Source: Flavobacterium acetivorans (GTDB taxonomy: Bacteria; Bacteroidota; Bacteroidia; Flavobacteriales; Flavobacteriaceae). Taken from it: 64,000 bases of DNA. This document shows, piece by piece, positions 1 through 8,484 of the stretch (positions within the stretch are counted from its first letter, which is position 1; each line of letters opens with the position of its first letter). Location: positions 1,922,001 to 1,986,000 of the forward strand of contig NZ_CP087132.1 in NCBI RefSeq assembly GCF_020911885.1, read 5' to 3'. The notes below the pieces were generated by a model. That model did no database searches, had not been told where the DNA came from, and saw only the letters and a list, made by a program, of their open reading frames with translations. A program made the translations under genes and the position numbers.

Positions 1-1007
1 CCAATAGGTTTAAGTTGTCTTTTGGCGGGGATTATTTCGTCACTGTTTTTGATGAAAAATTTAATGAAAATTCAGGGGCAAAATATGTAAATACATATAA
101 TTCCAGAATTGCAGCGGTTTATTCAGAAGCGGATGTTTTCTTTTCAAAAAAGTTTGCAGCCAAAATTGGTTTGCAGGTTTCAAATAATGAATTGTTGAAA
201 GAAACCGCCATTTCTCCCAGAATATCATTGGCTTATAAAATGGCTAAGAACAGCCAGTTTTCGGCAGCTTACGGAGATTTTTCCCAAACGCCAAGTGCAG
301 ATTATATTAAATATTCAAAATACCATCAATTTGAAAGCGAGAGAGCTTCTCATTATATCCTGAATTACCAATTCAATAAAAACGGTAAGACTTTTAGAGC
401 GGAAACCTATTTTAAAGAGTACAGAAATTTGGTAAAATACGATACGCCAATGGTGCAATACAATTCGATATTTGATAATGAAGGATCGGGTTATGCTAAA
501 GGACTGGATTTGTTTTGGCGAGACGGAAAATCATTTAAGAATTTAGAATATTGGATTTCTTATTCTTACATCGACACCGAAAGAAATTATAAAAATTTTC
601 CAAATCAGGCGACGCCTAATTTTGTTGCAGATCATAGCCTGTCTATCGTTGCTAAATATTGGATAAACGATTGGAAATCGCAATTGGGTTTTACCAATAC
701 TTATAGTTCTGGGCGTCCGTACAACAATCCAAATGAAAGCCAATTCATGAATGGAAAGACAAAATCATACCATAATTTGAGTTTTAACTGGGCCTATTTA
801 CTAAGTACCCAAAAGATTCTGTATTTCTCAGTATCCAATGTTTTAGGAAGTCAAAATGTTTTTGGATATGATTATGCCAAAAATCCAAATAGCAGTGGTT
901 TTTATAACAGAAAAGAAGTGACGCCTACAGCGGATCGGTTTTTCTTCGTAGGTTTCTTTTGGACGATTAGTAATGACAAGAAGGACAATCAACTTAAGAA
1001 TCTTTAA
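1..1007 (+). CDS. TonB-dependent receptor, C-terminal part (5' end outside window)
   Basis: The reading frame is open from the first complete codon (base 3) to the stop at 1005-1007, so the gene begins before the window. The roughly 335 visible residues alternate polar and aromatic residues in amphipathic strands, as expected of an outer-membrane beta-barrel. They include a conserved-looking stretch RISLAYKMAKNSQFSAAYGDF and the tail ends in an aromatic strand (FFFVGFFWTI) followed by a short polar extension. Receptors of this family import ligands such as siderophores, cobalamin or oligosaccharides using the TonB system. The plug domain and the ligand cannot be judged because the N-terminal part is missing. 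A secreted protein gene follows after 164 bp on the same strand. Confidence 0.8.
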   Translation, partial: NRFKLSFGGDYFVTVFDEKFNENSGAKYVNTYNSRIAAVYSEADVFFSKKFAAKIGLQVSNNELLKETAISPRISLAYKMAKNSQFSAAYGDFSQTPSADYIKYSKYHQFESERASHYILNYQFNKNGKTFRAETYFKEYRNLVKYDTPMVQYNSIFDNEGSGYAKGLDLFWRDGKSFKNLEYWISYSYIDTERNYKNFPNQATPNFVADHSLSIVAKYWINDWKSQLGFTNTYSSGRPYNNPNESQFMNGKTKSYHNLSFNWAYLLSTQKILYFSVSNVLGSQNVFGYDYAKNPNSSGFYNRKEVTPTADRFFFVGFFWTISNDKKDNQLKNL

Positions 1008-1171
1008 TGCAACGTTCAATTTTATAATTTTCGAATAAATAACAATTCATCCTTTAAAAACGACAGTTGGGTAACTATAAATTTTAAAAGAGAGTAAACT
1101 GAAATACTTTTGAATTGTAATTAAACAGTTTCAATCATCAAAACAATCATCAACTATTAAAACTAATTATT

Positions 1172-1792
1172 ATGACAAAAATGATCACCTCAATTGCATT
1201 ATTTGTGTGCAGCTTATTATCAGCTCAAGGACAATTTGAACAAGGAATGGGAAAAGCTTTCGGACTTTGGAAAGAAGGAAAAACAACTGAAGCCTCTGAT
1301 TTATTCGAAAGAATTGCAGCGGCCGAAAAAAGCAGTTGGCTACCCAATTATTATGTGGCATTAGTAAATACAACGACTGCTTTTGGAACTTCTGACAAAG
1401 AAAAAATCAGTTTATTGCTTTCCAAAGCACAAAATGCCTTGGATGTGGAATTGCTAAAAGACACCAATAATGCCGAATTGTATGTTATGCAAGCCATGAT
1501 AAATACAGCCTGGATTGTTGCTGATCCCATGGTAAACGGAATGAAATTATCTGGAAAAGTAATGGAATTGTATACCAAAGCCGAAGCGCTTGCCCCGGAT
1601 AATCCCAGGGTTGTTTTCTCTAAAGCCGATTTCCAAATCAATGGGGCCAAGTGGACTGGAGCAGATACTAAACCTTTATGCGCGCAACTGGAGAAAGCTA
1701 TTGGACTTTTTGCTACTTTTAAACCAGAAAATGCTTTTTCTCCAAAATGGGGATTAGACAGAGCAACGGCAGCATTAAAAAACTGTAAGTAA
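1172..1792 (+). CDS. secreted TPR-like protein of unknown function
   Basis: The product has 206 residues. It begins with a clear signal peptide (MTKMITSIALFVCSLLSAQG), so it is exported to the periplasm or beyond. The mature part is alpha-helical in composition, with TPR-like segments (for example KAEALAPDNPRVVFSKADFQ near residue 140), and ends without a sorting domain. I recognise it only as a family common in Flavobacteriia. It lies between a TonB-dependent receptor and a sensor kinase gene on the same strand, so it may belong to either group; no specific role can be assigned. Confidence 0.75.
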   Translation: MTKMITSIALFVCSLLSAQGQFEQGMGKAFGLWKEGKTTEASDLFERIAAAEKSSWLPNYYVALVNTTTAFGTSDKEKISLLLSKAQNALDVELLKDTNNAELYVMQAMINTAWIVADPMVNGMKLSGKVMELYTKAEALAPDNPRVVFSKADFQINGAKWTGADTKPLCAQLEKAIGLFATFKPENAFSPKWGLDRATAALKNCK

Positions 1793-1859
1793 AACTAGAA
1801 AAAAAGCAAGATTGTAGAAAGTCTTTACCTAATCTTCAAGTCAATCTAAAAGAAATAAA

Positions 1860-3194
1860 ATGAATAAACTGATAAAAGAATTTCCAAGAGCTTTGTTTAT
1901 TTCGCTGGCGATATTCATCGCTTTAACAATAATTCACGTTATCAATGGAGGACAAATAACTTTTGACAATCATTTAAAGGTAAATTTTGCCTACACCATG
2001 CTGTACAGTTTGTTATTGTATTATGTAAATGCAGCACTTTTTATGTTTTTAGATTCAATATTTAAAAATAACCGCTATGTGCTCAATAGACTGGTGATTG
2101 GTTTTTTTAGTTCATTTGTGCTTTCTTTATTTACAATTTTTTTGCTTAGAATTTTTGAAGATGTACTAATAGAAAAAAACACTTTGGAGGCTTTTTTAAG
2201 AGACGAAAAACCGGCCAATTATCTTGTTCCGTCAATTGTTAGCTTTGTAGTTTTATTAGGAATTCATGCGCTGTTTTTCTATAAGGCGTACAATGAAAAC
2301 AAGGTCAAAGAGCAAAAAATTATTGCGGGAACGGCTTCGGCAAAGTTTGAAAGTTTAAAAAACCAGATTGATCCTCATTTTCTTTTCAATAGTTTGAACG
2401 TGCTGAGTTCCTTAATTGAAGAAAACCCTGATAATGCACAAAAATTTACCACTTCATTATCTAAGATTTATCGCTACGTATTAGAACAAAAAGACAAGGA
2501 ATTAGTTTCGGTTGAAGAAGAATTGGCTTTCGCCAAAACCTATATGAATTTATTAAAAATGCGTTTTGAAAACAGCTTGTTTTATGAACTTCCGGATCAA
2601 ATTCTAAATCCTGAAGCCAAGGTGGTGTCGTTATCATTACAGCTTTTGTTAGAAAACACCGTCAAGCATAACGTAGTTAGCGAACAAAGGCCTTTGCATA
2701 TTAGAATTTTTATAAAAGAAGGCTATCTGGTTGTTGAGAATGATTTTCAAAAGAAAGAAGTCCTGCAAGACCGTCAAGGCGTTGGTCTTCAAAACATCAT
2801 CAATCGTTATGGTATCATTACGAATCGAAAAGTATTGATAGCACAAAACGAAAATACTTTTACAGTCAGAATCCCTATTTTGACCAAACAAATTGCAGTT
2901 ATGGAAACAGTCAATTATAAAGAGAAAAACGCTTATTATAGAGCTCAAAAAAGAGTAGAAGAATTGAAAAAATTTTATATGAGTTTGATTTCTTATTGCT
3001 TTGTCATCCCAATTTTAATTTTTATTAATCTTAAATATTCCCCGCAATTTCAGTGGTTTTGGTTTTCGGCAGCCGGTTGGGGTTTTGGATTAATTATGCA
3101 TGCTTTTAAAGTTTTTGGTTACAGTTCCAATTGGGAGGAAAGAAAAATTAAAGAGATTTTACAGAAAGAAGATCATAAACAAAGTTGGAAATAA
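1860..3194 (+). CDS. LytS/YehU-type sensor histidine kinase with C-terminal 2TM domain
   Basis: The 444-residue product has about four hydrophobic segments in residues 10-145, then a His_kinase domain with the phospho-acceptor in NQIDPHFLFNSLN (His173). An ATPase domain follows, with LLLENTVKHN (Asn266) and the glycine box GVGLQNIINRYGI near residue 308. After residue 360 a 2TM domain is appended (YYRAQKRVEELKKFY, then two membrane spans and SNWEERKIKEILQKE). The same module is encoded twice more by the next two genes. The LytTR regulator at 3930-4685 is the obvious cognate partner. The signal sensed is unknown. The next gene starts 3 bp after the stop codon. Confidence 0.9.
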   Translation: MNKLIKEFPRALFISLAIFIALTIIHVINGGQITFDNHLKVNFAYTMLYSLLLYYVNAALFMFLDSIFKNNRYVLNRLVIGFFSSFVLSLFTIFLLRIFEDVLIEKNTLEAFLRDEKPANYLVPSIVSFVVLLGIHALFFYKAYNENKVKEQKIIAGTASAKFESLKNQIDPHFLFNSLNVLSSLIEENPDNAQKFTTSLSKIYRYVLEQKDKELVSVEEELAFAKTYMNLLKMRFENSLFYELPDQILNPEAKVVSLSLQLLLENTVKHNVVSEQRPLHIRIFIKEGYLVVENDFQKKEVLQDRQGVGLQNIINRYGIITNRKVLIAQNENTFTVRIPILTKQIAVMETVNYKEKNAYYRAQKRVEELKKFYMSLISYCFVIPILIFINLKYSPQFQWFWFSAAGWGFGLIMHAFKVFGYSSNWEERKIKEILQKEDHKQSWK

Positions 3195-3196
3195 TC

Positions 3197-3505
3197 ATGG
3201 AAAATACTAATTATAGAGATGAAGAGCGCTATCAGAAAGCCCAAAAAAGAGTAAATGAAATCAAGGGATTTTATGGGAATTTAATTTCTTATATCGTGGT
3301 GAATTTGGGTTTTTTGGCAATCAATCTGCTGACTTCACCAGGACATTTATGGTTTTATTGGCCTATGTTGGGTTGGGGAATTGGAGTCCTTTTTCATGGG
3401 ATGAAAGTTTTTGATTGCATGCCTTTCTTTGGTAAAGATTGGGAAGAGCAAAAAATAAAAGAGTTTATGGAAAAGGAAAAAAGAAAAAATGAAAATTGGG
3501 AATAA
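3197..3505 (+). CDS. 2TM domain-containing small membrane protein (copy 1)
   Basis: This 102-residue protein is essentially one 2TM domain: a charged N-terminus (YQKAQKRVNEIKGFYGNLI), two transmembrane helices around residues 30-75, and a charged tail (DWEEQKIKEFMEKE). I chose the ATG at 3197. An alternative TTG start at 3185 would overlap the kinase gene. It closely resembles both the C-terminal domain of the upstream kinase and the next gene product. The domain is common beside Bacteroidota LytS/LytTR systems, but its function is not established. It may interact with the kinase in the membrane; this is inference. Confidence 0.85.
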   Translation: MENTNYRDEERYQKAQKRVNEIKGFYGNLISYIVVNLGFLAINLLTSPGHLWFYWPMLGWGIGVLFHGMKVFDCMPFFGKDWEEQKIKEFMEKEKRKNENWE

Positions 3506-3515
3506 TCAAATACCT

Positions 3516-3875
3516 ATGAATATGGAAAATTTTAAAGAAAATAGTTATAATAGAGCTGAAGCAGGGAGGGATAATCCTGATGTAAGATATGAATTAGCCT
3601 ATAAAAGAGTCAAGCGAATTAAAGGGTTTTATGTTCATTTATTGATTTATTTTTTGGTAAATAGTTTTATTATTTTGTCAAGATATAATGAGGATTCTAT
3701 CGGTGATGCTAATTTTTGGGAATGGCAAAATTGGAATACGGTCTTCTTTTGGGGAATAGGTGTATTGGCTCATGGATTATCGGTTTTTGGTGGGAATTTG
3801 TTTTTTGGGACTAATTGGGAGCAAAACAAAATCCAAAAACTAATGGAAAAGGAGCAAAGGGAGAAATGGGAATAA
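3516..3875 (+). CDS. 2TM domain-containing small membrane protein (copy 2)
   Basis: This is a second free-standing 2TM protein of about 119 residues, with the pattern YELAYKRVKRIKGFYVHLL, two hydrophobic spans and TNWEQNKIQKLMEKEQ at the C-terminus. The start is uncertain. ATGs at 3489, 3516 and 3522 are in frame; 3489 would overlap the upstream gene by 17 bp. The MEN start at 3522 mirrors the MEN start of copy 1, so 3516 or 3522 is most likely. The gene lies between copy 1 and the LytTR response regulator, and all four genes read in the same direction. Confidence 0.8.
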   Translation: MNMENFKENSYNRAEAGRDNPDVRYELAYKRVKRIKGFYVHLLIYFLVNSFIILSRYNEDSIGDANFWEWQNWNTVFFWGIGVLAHGLSVFGGNLFFGTNWEQNKIQKLMEKEQREKWE

Positions 3876-3929
3876 AAGAAAAGTGTATTTTAGTTTAAAG
3901 CAATTATCAAATAAACGATTCAACATTAA

Positions 3930-4685
3930 ATGACAACAATAATTATCGAAGACGAAAAACCGGCAGCTAGATTGTTACAACGAAAACTCCAAAAACTAAA
4001 TGTTGAGGTAGGAGTGATGCTTCATTCCGTAGAAGAATCTATTGCTTGGTTTTCTAATAATGCACACCCTGATTTGATATTTCTGGACATTCAGCTGTCT
4101 GATGGCTTGTCATTTGAAATATTTGAGAAAATCGAAATTAGAAGCGCGGTAATTTTTACGACGGCTTACGATGAATATGCTTTGCGCGCTTTCAAACTGA
4201 ACAGTATCGATTATCTTTTGAAACCCATTGACGAAGAAGATTTAGAAGTTTCGGTGGCCAAATTTAAGGCACGTTTACCAAAACAGAATATGGTTCAAAT
4301 GGATTTTGATCAAATCAAGAGAATGCTTTCTAATCCATTTGATAAAAATCACAAAAAACGGTTTACTGTGAAAATTGGACAGCATTTGAAAGTAATTGCT
4401 ATTGATGAAATTGAATGTTTTTTTAGCGAAAATAAAGGAACCTATATTCACACTTTCGACAATAGAAATTATTTGATTGAAAGTACTTTAGAAGTTTTAG
4501 AACAGGAATTAGATCCTGAAAAGTTCTTTCGCGTAAGTCGGAAATTTATCATTGCATTAAGGTCAATTAAGGAAATTTTAATCCACAGTAACTCGCGTCT
4601 AAAAGTGATTTTGCCTTCTTATGCTGAAGATGAGATCATTGTTAGTAGGGAAAAAGTGTCGGACTTTAAAACTTGGATTGGTTAA
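3930..4685 (+). CDS. LytTR-family response regulator
   Basis: The 251-residue product has an N-terminal receiver domain with the acidic pair E7/D8, the phosphorylatable Asp53 (LIFLDIQLSDG), a Thr in FTTAYDEYA and Lys in LLKPID. A linker and a C-terminal LytTR DNA-binding domain follow, from about residue 144 (KRFTVKIGQHLKVIAIDEIE) to the end. Regulators of this type bind imperfect direct repeats as dimers after phosphorylation by LytS-like kinases. The kinase gene at 1860-3194 in the same run of genes is the likely partner. The targets cannot be read from the sequence. Confidence 0.92.
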   Translation: MTTIIIEDEKPAARLLQRKLQKLNVEVGVMLHSVEESIAWFSNNAHPDLIFLDIQLSDGLSFEIFEKIEIRSAVIFTTAYDEYALRAFKLNSIDYLLKPIDEEDLEVSVAKFKARLPKQNMVQMDFDQIKRMLSNPFDKNHKKRFTVKIGQHLKVIAIDEIECFFSENKGTYIHTFDNRNYLIESTLEVLEQELDPEKFFRVSRKFIIALRSIKEILIHSNSRLKVILPSYAEDEIIVSREKVSDFKTWIG

Positions 4686-4718
4686 TTCGATACTTTTAAA
4701 CGAATGAATTAGTAGAAT

Positions 4719-5492
4719 TTATGCTTTTAGCCAGTTTTTTCGAATGCCAATTAAAACAAAAATAAATAACGTATAAAAGATAAAAAACGGGACAATACAG
4801 TCAATAAATCCCAGAGGTAACATCAGGGCAATAATAAGTAATTGAAAGCCGAGGCCATAAATAGAGACAAAGGTCATAAACCAGTTAGGAAAGGTTTTTA
4901 CCTTGTAAGCTTCTTTGTCCATGGCATGAATTATTTTGTCAAAAATTCCATAAACAATAGTGTAAATTTGGAACAAAATATCTACTGATTTTTGACTTTC
5001 TCCCGGTAAAGCTTTTGGCGATTTGTTCTCGAATATTTTACTGGTTTTGTCGCCTCCTTCTGATTTGTTTCTCAGGATAACATAGTAGTAATTGTACAAA
5101 GTTCCTTGTAATTGGATGCAAAAAAAAGCCAAAAAAGCCAGCCAAATTGTAGTTTGCGAAACGTAACAAACGGTCATTAGAAAGAGAAAATTAAGAACAA
5201 TATCGAACACGCTGTCGAGATATCTTCCGGTATAGGAGGGTGTTTTTTTTATTCTTGCCAGTTCACCGTCGGCGGCATCAATAATTGATTTTAAAACAAT
5301 AAAAAAGCCCGCCAAAATGTAATGACCTTGCAGGATAAAGAAAATGGCAATAGCTCCAGAAACCCCAAAAAGCAAAGTGACGTGGATGGGAGTGATTGGA
5401 GTATTTTTTAATTGGTTGGCAAACAGTTTGGCCAATGGTCTGCCATAATCGGACAGATCCAGAAATTTATCCTGAGCAGCAAGTTTAGACAT
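4719..5492 (-). CDS. CDP-alcohol phosphatidyltransferase family membrane protein
   Basis: The 257-residue membrane protein contains the complete CDP-alcohol phosphotransferase signature DxxDGxxARx8Gx3Dx3D, starting at Asp72 and ending at Asp97. The four Asp residues bind two metal ions for transfer of a phospho-alcohol from a CDP-activated donor. About six hydrophobic helices surround it. The acceptor (inositol, glycerol-phosphate, serine or another alcohol) cannot be told from the sequence; the family includes phospholipid and phospho-inositol enzymes. It is downstream of the heme A synthase gene on the same strand with a gap of about 60 bp. It converges with the response regulator gene across 33 bp. 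Confidence 0.85.
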   Translation of the reverse strand: MSKLAAQDKFLDLSDYGRPLAKLFANQLKNTPITPIHVTLLFGVSGAIAIFFILQGHYILAGFFIVLKSIIDAADGELARIKKTPSYTGRYLDSVFDIVLNFLFLMTVCYVSQTTIWLAFLAFFCIQLQGTLYNYYYVILRNKSEGGDKTSKIFENKSPKALPGESQKSVDILFQIYTIVYGIFDKIIHAMDKEAYKVKTFPNWFMTFVSIYGLGFQLLIIALMLPLGFIDCIVPFFIFYTLFIFVLIGIRKNWLKA

Positions 5493-5551
5493 TTAAAATT
5501 TTGAACAAAGAAATGCGACAATATAGTCAGGTATTTAGGTATGCTTTATCA

Positions 5552-6574
5552 TTATTTTGAGAAACGATGTAGGGTGAACGTCATCGCTGTCAGTAAAAAA
5601 AACGCCATTATTTGGTGTGCTAAACCCAACCATAACGGTACGTGGTAAAGCAAGGTGAAAACACCTAAAGCAAATTGTAAAAAAACAACCACTACCAAGG
5701 TGTTGATTCCTTTTTTCTGTGGCAGTGAAAGCGTGTATTTTTTACTTTTGAAATATAAGGCAAGGATTAATCCCACTACAACATAGGCCATGGTTCTGTG
5801 AACAAACTGAACACCACTTTTTCCTTCAACAAGGTTCAGGAAAAGTGTTTTTTGTTCTATAAAAACGCTATCGTGAATCAGTTGGCCATCACTCATTAAA
5901 GGCCAGTGATTGTGTATCAAACCAGCATTTAGACCTGCAACAAATCCTCCGTAGATAATTTGCAACAGCAGAAAAACCAAAGCTATACGAGCCAATTTTC
6001 TTAAAGAAAAATGGATTTGGGTTTTATTTGGGTAAATCAAGTCCAAAGCAACCCAAAGGGTATAAGCAAAGGTGATAAAAGCAAAAGTTAAATGCAGAGA
6101 AAGTCTGAAATGGCTTACATCTGGATTGTCAATCAAACCGCTTTTTACCATGAACCAGCCCAGAAATCCTTGGAAACCTCCCATGAATAATAGGACAATA
6201 CATTTTTTTATGGTCTCGCTTGAAAGTCTTTTTTTAATCAAAAAATAGACAAACGGAATGATAAAAACTAGGCCAATTATCCTTCCTATGAAACGGTGGA
6301 ACCATTCCCAAAAATAAATGAATTTATAATCAGAAAGGGTGAAATCATTATGAATGTTGATTTTTTGGTATTCGGGAAATTGTTTGTAACGCTCAAAAGT
6401 TTCCTCCCATTTTGCTTCGGTAAGCGGAGGAAAAGTATCGGTAACCAAATGCCAATCCGTCATGGATAGTCCTGAATTAGTCAATCGGGTGATTCCCCCT
6501 ACGACAACCATTACAAATAAAAGTACACAACCTGATAATAGCCAAAAGACAACTGATTTATTTTCCTTTTTCAT
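5552..6574 (-). CDS. ctaA: heme A synthase (COX15/CtaA family)
   Basis: The 340-residue polytopic protein matches COX15/CtaA. It begins with the characteristic first helix and GGITRLTNSGLSMTDW. Conserved histidines lie in WEWFHRFIGR, LSLHLTFAF, QFVHRTMAY and LAHQIMAF, which bind heme b/o in the two four-helix halves. The enzyme oxidises the C8 methyl group of heme O to give heme A for aa3-type oxidases. The window also carries a cbb3 oxidase, which does not use heme A, so the genome probably has an aa3-type enzyme elsewhere (inference). The gene is in a - strand series with cca upstream and the CDP-alcohol transferase downstream. Confidence 0.92.
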   Translation of the reverse strand: MKKENKSVVFWLLSGCVLLFVMVVVGGITRLTNSGLSMTDWHLVTDTFPPLTEAKWEETFERYKQFPEYQKINIHNDFTLSDYKFIYFWEWFHRFIGRIIGLVFIIPFVYFLIKKRLSSETIKKCIVLLFMGGFQGFLGWFMVKSGLIDNPDVSHFRLSLHLTFAFITFAYTLWVALDLIYPNKTQIHFSLRKLARIALVFLLLQIIYGGFVAGLNAGLIHNHWPLMSDGQLIHDSVFIEQKTLFLNLVEGKSGVQFVHRTMAYVVVGLILALYFKSKKYTLSLPQKKGINTLVVVVFLQFALGVFTLLYHVPLWLGLAHQIMAFFLLTAMTFTLHRFSK

Positions 6575-6624
6575 TGTTTGAAAGTAATTTTGTAAAGATA
6601 TTTTAAAAACAATTATTTCTTAAT

Positions 6625-8046
6625 TCAACAAGCGTTAATTTTTAACCCTAATTTTTTAGCTCTTTTTAGCATAAAATCATAGGCGGCTTTATAGTCGTTT
6701 GGGATTTCGCCTTCAAGAATTGCCTCTTTTATTGCTTCTTTGAGAATTCCGATTTCTCGGGATGGTTTTAAATTAAAAATTTCCATAATTTCTTCTCCTG
6801 AAATGGGTGGTTGAAAATTGCGAACATGGTCGCGTTCTTCCACTTCCACGATTTTCTTGCGGACAATTTCAAAATTATTATGGTATTTTTTGAACTTGCT
6901 TGGGTTTTTAGTGGTAATATCCGCTTCGCATAAAGTCATTAAATTCTCTACATCTTCACCTGCATCAAAAACTAAACGACGTACGGCTGAATCCGTTACA
7001 GTATCCTGTGACAAAACGATGGGACGAGAACTCATCATAACCATTTTTTGAACAAATTTCATTTTTTGGTTCAACGGCATGTGCAATCTTTCGAAGATTT
7101 TTTTGACCATTTTTCCGCCTAAAAATTCATGTCCGTGGAAAGTCCAACCTTGTTTTTTGTTGAAACGTTTCGTTGGTGCTTTTCCAATATCGTGCAACAA
7201 GGCAGCCCAGCGTAGCCAGACATCATCTGTGTTTGGGCAAATATTATCAACAACTTCCAGTGTGTGATAGAAATTATTTTTATGGGTATGCCCTTCAATC
7301 TCTTCCACCTGATTCAAAGCAGTCAATTCAGGAAGAATGATCTCTAGAAGACCTGTTTTGAATAACAATAAAAATCCAACAGATGGTTTATCAGTCGAAA
7401 GCATCTTGTTTAATTCATCAACAATGCGTTCGCCGGAAATGATTTTAATTCGCTCAGCATTTTTCTTAATAGATTCTAATGATTTTTCTTCAATAGTAAA
7501 GCCCAATTGATTGGCAAAACGAATGCCTCTCAACATGCGCAACGGATCGTCAGAATAGGTAATATCGGGATCAAGAGGTGTTCTTAAAGTTTTGTTTTCG
7601 AGGTCTTCTAATCCGTTAAATGGATCTAAGAGTTCTCCAAAATTTTTGGTATTCAAAGATAAAGCCAGCGCATTAATGGTAAAGTCACGACGGCGTTGAT
7701 CGTCTTCTAAGCTGCCATTTTCAACGATAGGATTTCTGCTGTCTTGGGTGTAAGACTCTTTTCGAGCGCCTACAAATTCGATTTCGGTATCCTCAAAACG
7801 GAGCATTGCCGTTCCGTAGTTTTTAAAAACCTGGACTTTTGGTTTTTTTGGAAGTAAGTCCGAAACTTTTAAAGCCAATTCGATGCCGCTACCTACGGCT
7901 ACGATATCGATGTCTTTTTTGAAGTCTCGTTTCAAAATCAAATCTCTCACAAAACCACCAATAACATAGCTGTCAATATGTAGTTCTTGAGAGGCTTGAG
8001 CGATGACTTCGAATATTTTATTGTTTAATGCTTCTTTGTAATTCAT
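6625..8046 (-). CDS. cca: CCA tRNA nucleotidyltransferase / poly(A) polymerase family with HD domain
   Basis: The 473-residue protein has the N-terminal class II nucleotidyltransferase core: GGFVRDLIL near residue 31 and the metal-binding pair in KKDIDIV near residue 43. The neck domain with [14 protein letters not shown] and the [11 protein letters not shown] motif follow. Then comes an HD phosphohydrolase-like domain ([16 protein letters not shown] near residue 286). It adds or repairs the 3' CCA of tRNAs; bacterial poly(A) polymerases share this fold, so assignment to CCA addition is by family. The start codon lies 5 bp from the left arm of the inverted repeat that frames the GxxExxY gene. 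Confidence 0.9.
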   Translation of the reverse strand: MNYKEALNNKIFEVIAQASQELHIDSYVIGGFVRDLILKRDFKKDIDIVAVGSGIELALKVSDLLPKKPKVQVFKNYGTAMLRFEDTEIEFVGARKESYTQDSRNPIVENGSLEDDQRRRDFTINALALSLNTKNFGELLDPFNGLEDLENKTLRTPLDPDITYSDDPLRMLRGIRFANQLGFTIEEKSLESIKKNAERIKIISGERIVDELNKMLSTDKPSVGFLLLFKTGLLEIILPELTALNQVEEIEGHTHKNNFYHTLEVVDNICPNTDDVWLRWAALLHDIGKAPTKRFNKKQGWTFHGHEFLGGKMVKKIFERLHMPLNQKMKFVQKMVMMSSRPIVLSQDTVTDSAVRRLVFDAGEDVENLMTLCEADITTKNPSKFKKYHNNFEIVRKKIVEVEERDHVRNFQPPISGEEIMEIFNLKPSREIGILKEAIKEAILEGEIPNDYKAAYDFMLKRAKKLGLKINAC

Positions 8047-8050
8047 AATA

Positions 8051-8073
8051 TTTTACCGCAAATTCACAAATTA
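8051..8073. repeat. left arm of inverted repeat bracketing the GxxExxY gene
   Basis: The sequence TTTTACCGCAAATTCACAAA starts at 8051. It overlaps the stop codon of the GxxExxY gene (8071-8073) and lies just outside the start of cca. In inverted orientation it matches 8461-8479 at 17 of 19 positions, and it resembles the arms of the palindrome at 43679-43740. Confidence 0.75.
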
Positions 8074-8454
8074 TTTTTTTGAATCTATAATGCGTTTGTA
8101 TTCTAATGATGTTAAATTGAAATTTGCTAGAATTGCTAATTTATTACCTGATACTTTTAAATAATTTAAACATTGGTTATAATGACTGTTGTCAAAACAG
8201 GCTACGGTTTTAATTTCTAGAATAATTTTATCATAAACTACAAAGTCAGCATAAAATTTATGTTTCAAAATAGTGTTTTTGTAATTTACAGAAAACTCTT
8301 TTTCTCTTTCATAGGGAATGTTTGAATTTTGCAGCTCAAATTCTAAAGCATCTTTATAAACAATTTCGGAGAAACCTTTGCCTAGATGTTTATGTATTTC
8401 GTAAAGTATTCCGACTATTTTATAGTTTTCATCTTTGTAAATGTACTCATCCAT
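8071..8454 (-). CDS. GxxExxY protein (PD-(D/E)XK nuclease-like), framed by inverted repeats
   Basis: The 127-residue product carries the family signature GFSEIVY (Gly27, Glu30, Tyr33) and a PD-(D/E)XK-like core with Asp70 (YADFVV) and Glu80-x-Lys82 (LEIKTV). It ends with the typical LTSLEYKRII segment. The fold predicts a small nuclease or nuclease-derived protein; to my knowledge the function is not established. The gene lies between tsaC and cca. Its ATG is 5 bp from one repeat arm and its stop codon lies inside the other. The arms are inverted copies of TTTACCGCAAATTYACA. The arrangement suggests that gene and repeats move or amplify as one unit; this part is inference. Confidence 0.9.
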   Translation of the reverse strand: MDEYIYKDENYKIVGILYEIHKHLGKGFSEIVYKDALEFELQNSNIPYEREKEFSVNYKNTILKHKFYADFVVYDKIILEIKTVACFDNSHYNQCLNYLKVSGNKLAILANFNLTSLEYKRIIDSKK

Positions 8455-8457
8455 TTT

Positions 8458-8480
8458 TCTGTGTAAATTTGCGGTAAATT
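8458..8480. repeat. right arm of inverted repeat bracketing the GxxExxY gene
   Basis: The reverse complement reads TTTACCGCAAATTTACACA, matching the left arm at 17 of 19 positions. It fills the spacer between the GxxExxY start codon (8452-8454) and the tsaC stop codon (8485-8487), so the whole repeat-gene-repeat unit is about 430 bp. Confidence 0.75.
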
Positions 8481-8484
8481 AAAA

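Noticed and set aside
3185..3196. Alternative TTG start of the first 2TM gene
   Set aside because: It would overlap the kinase gene by 10 bp, and the ATG at 3197 gives a normal 2TM N-terminus.
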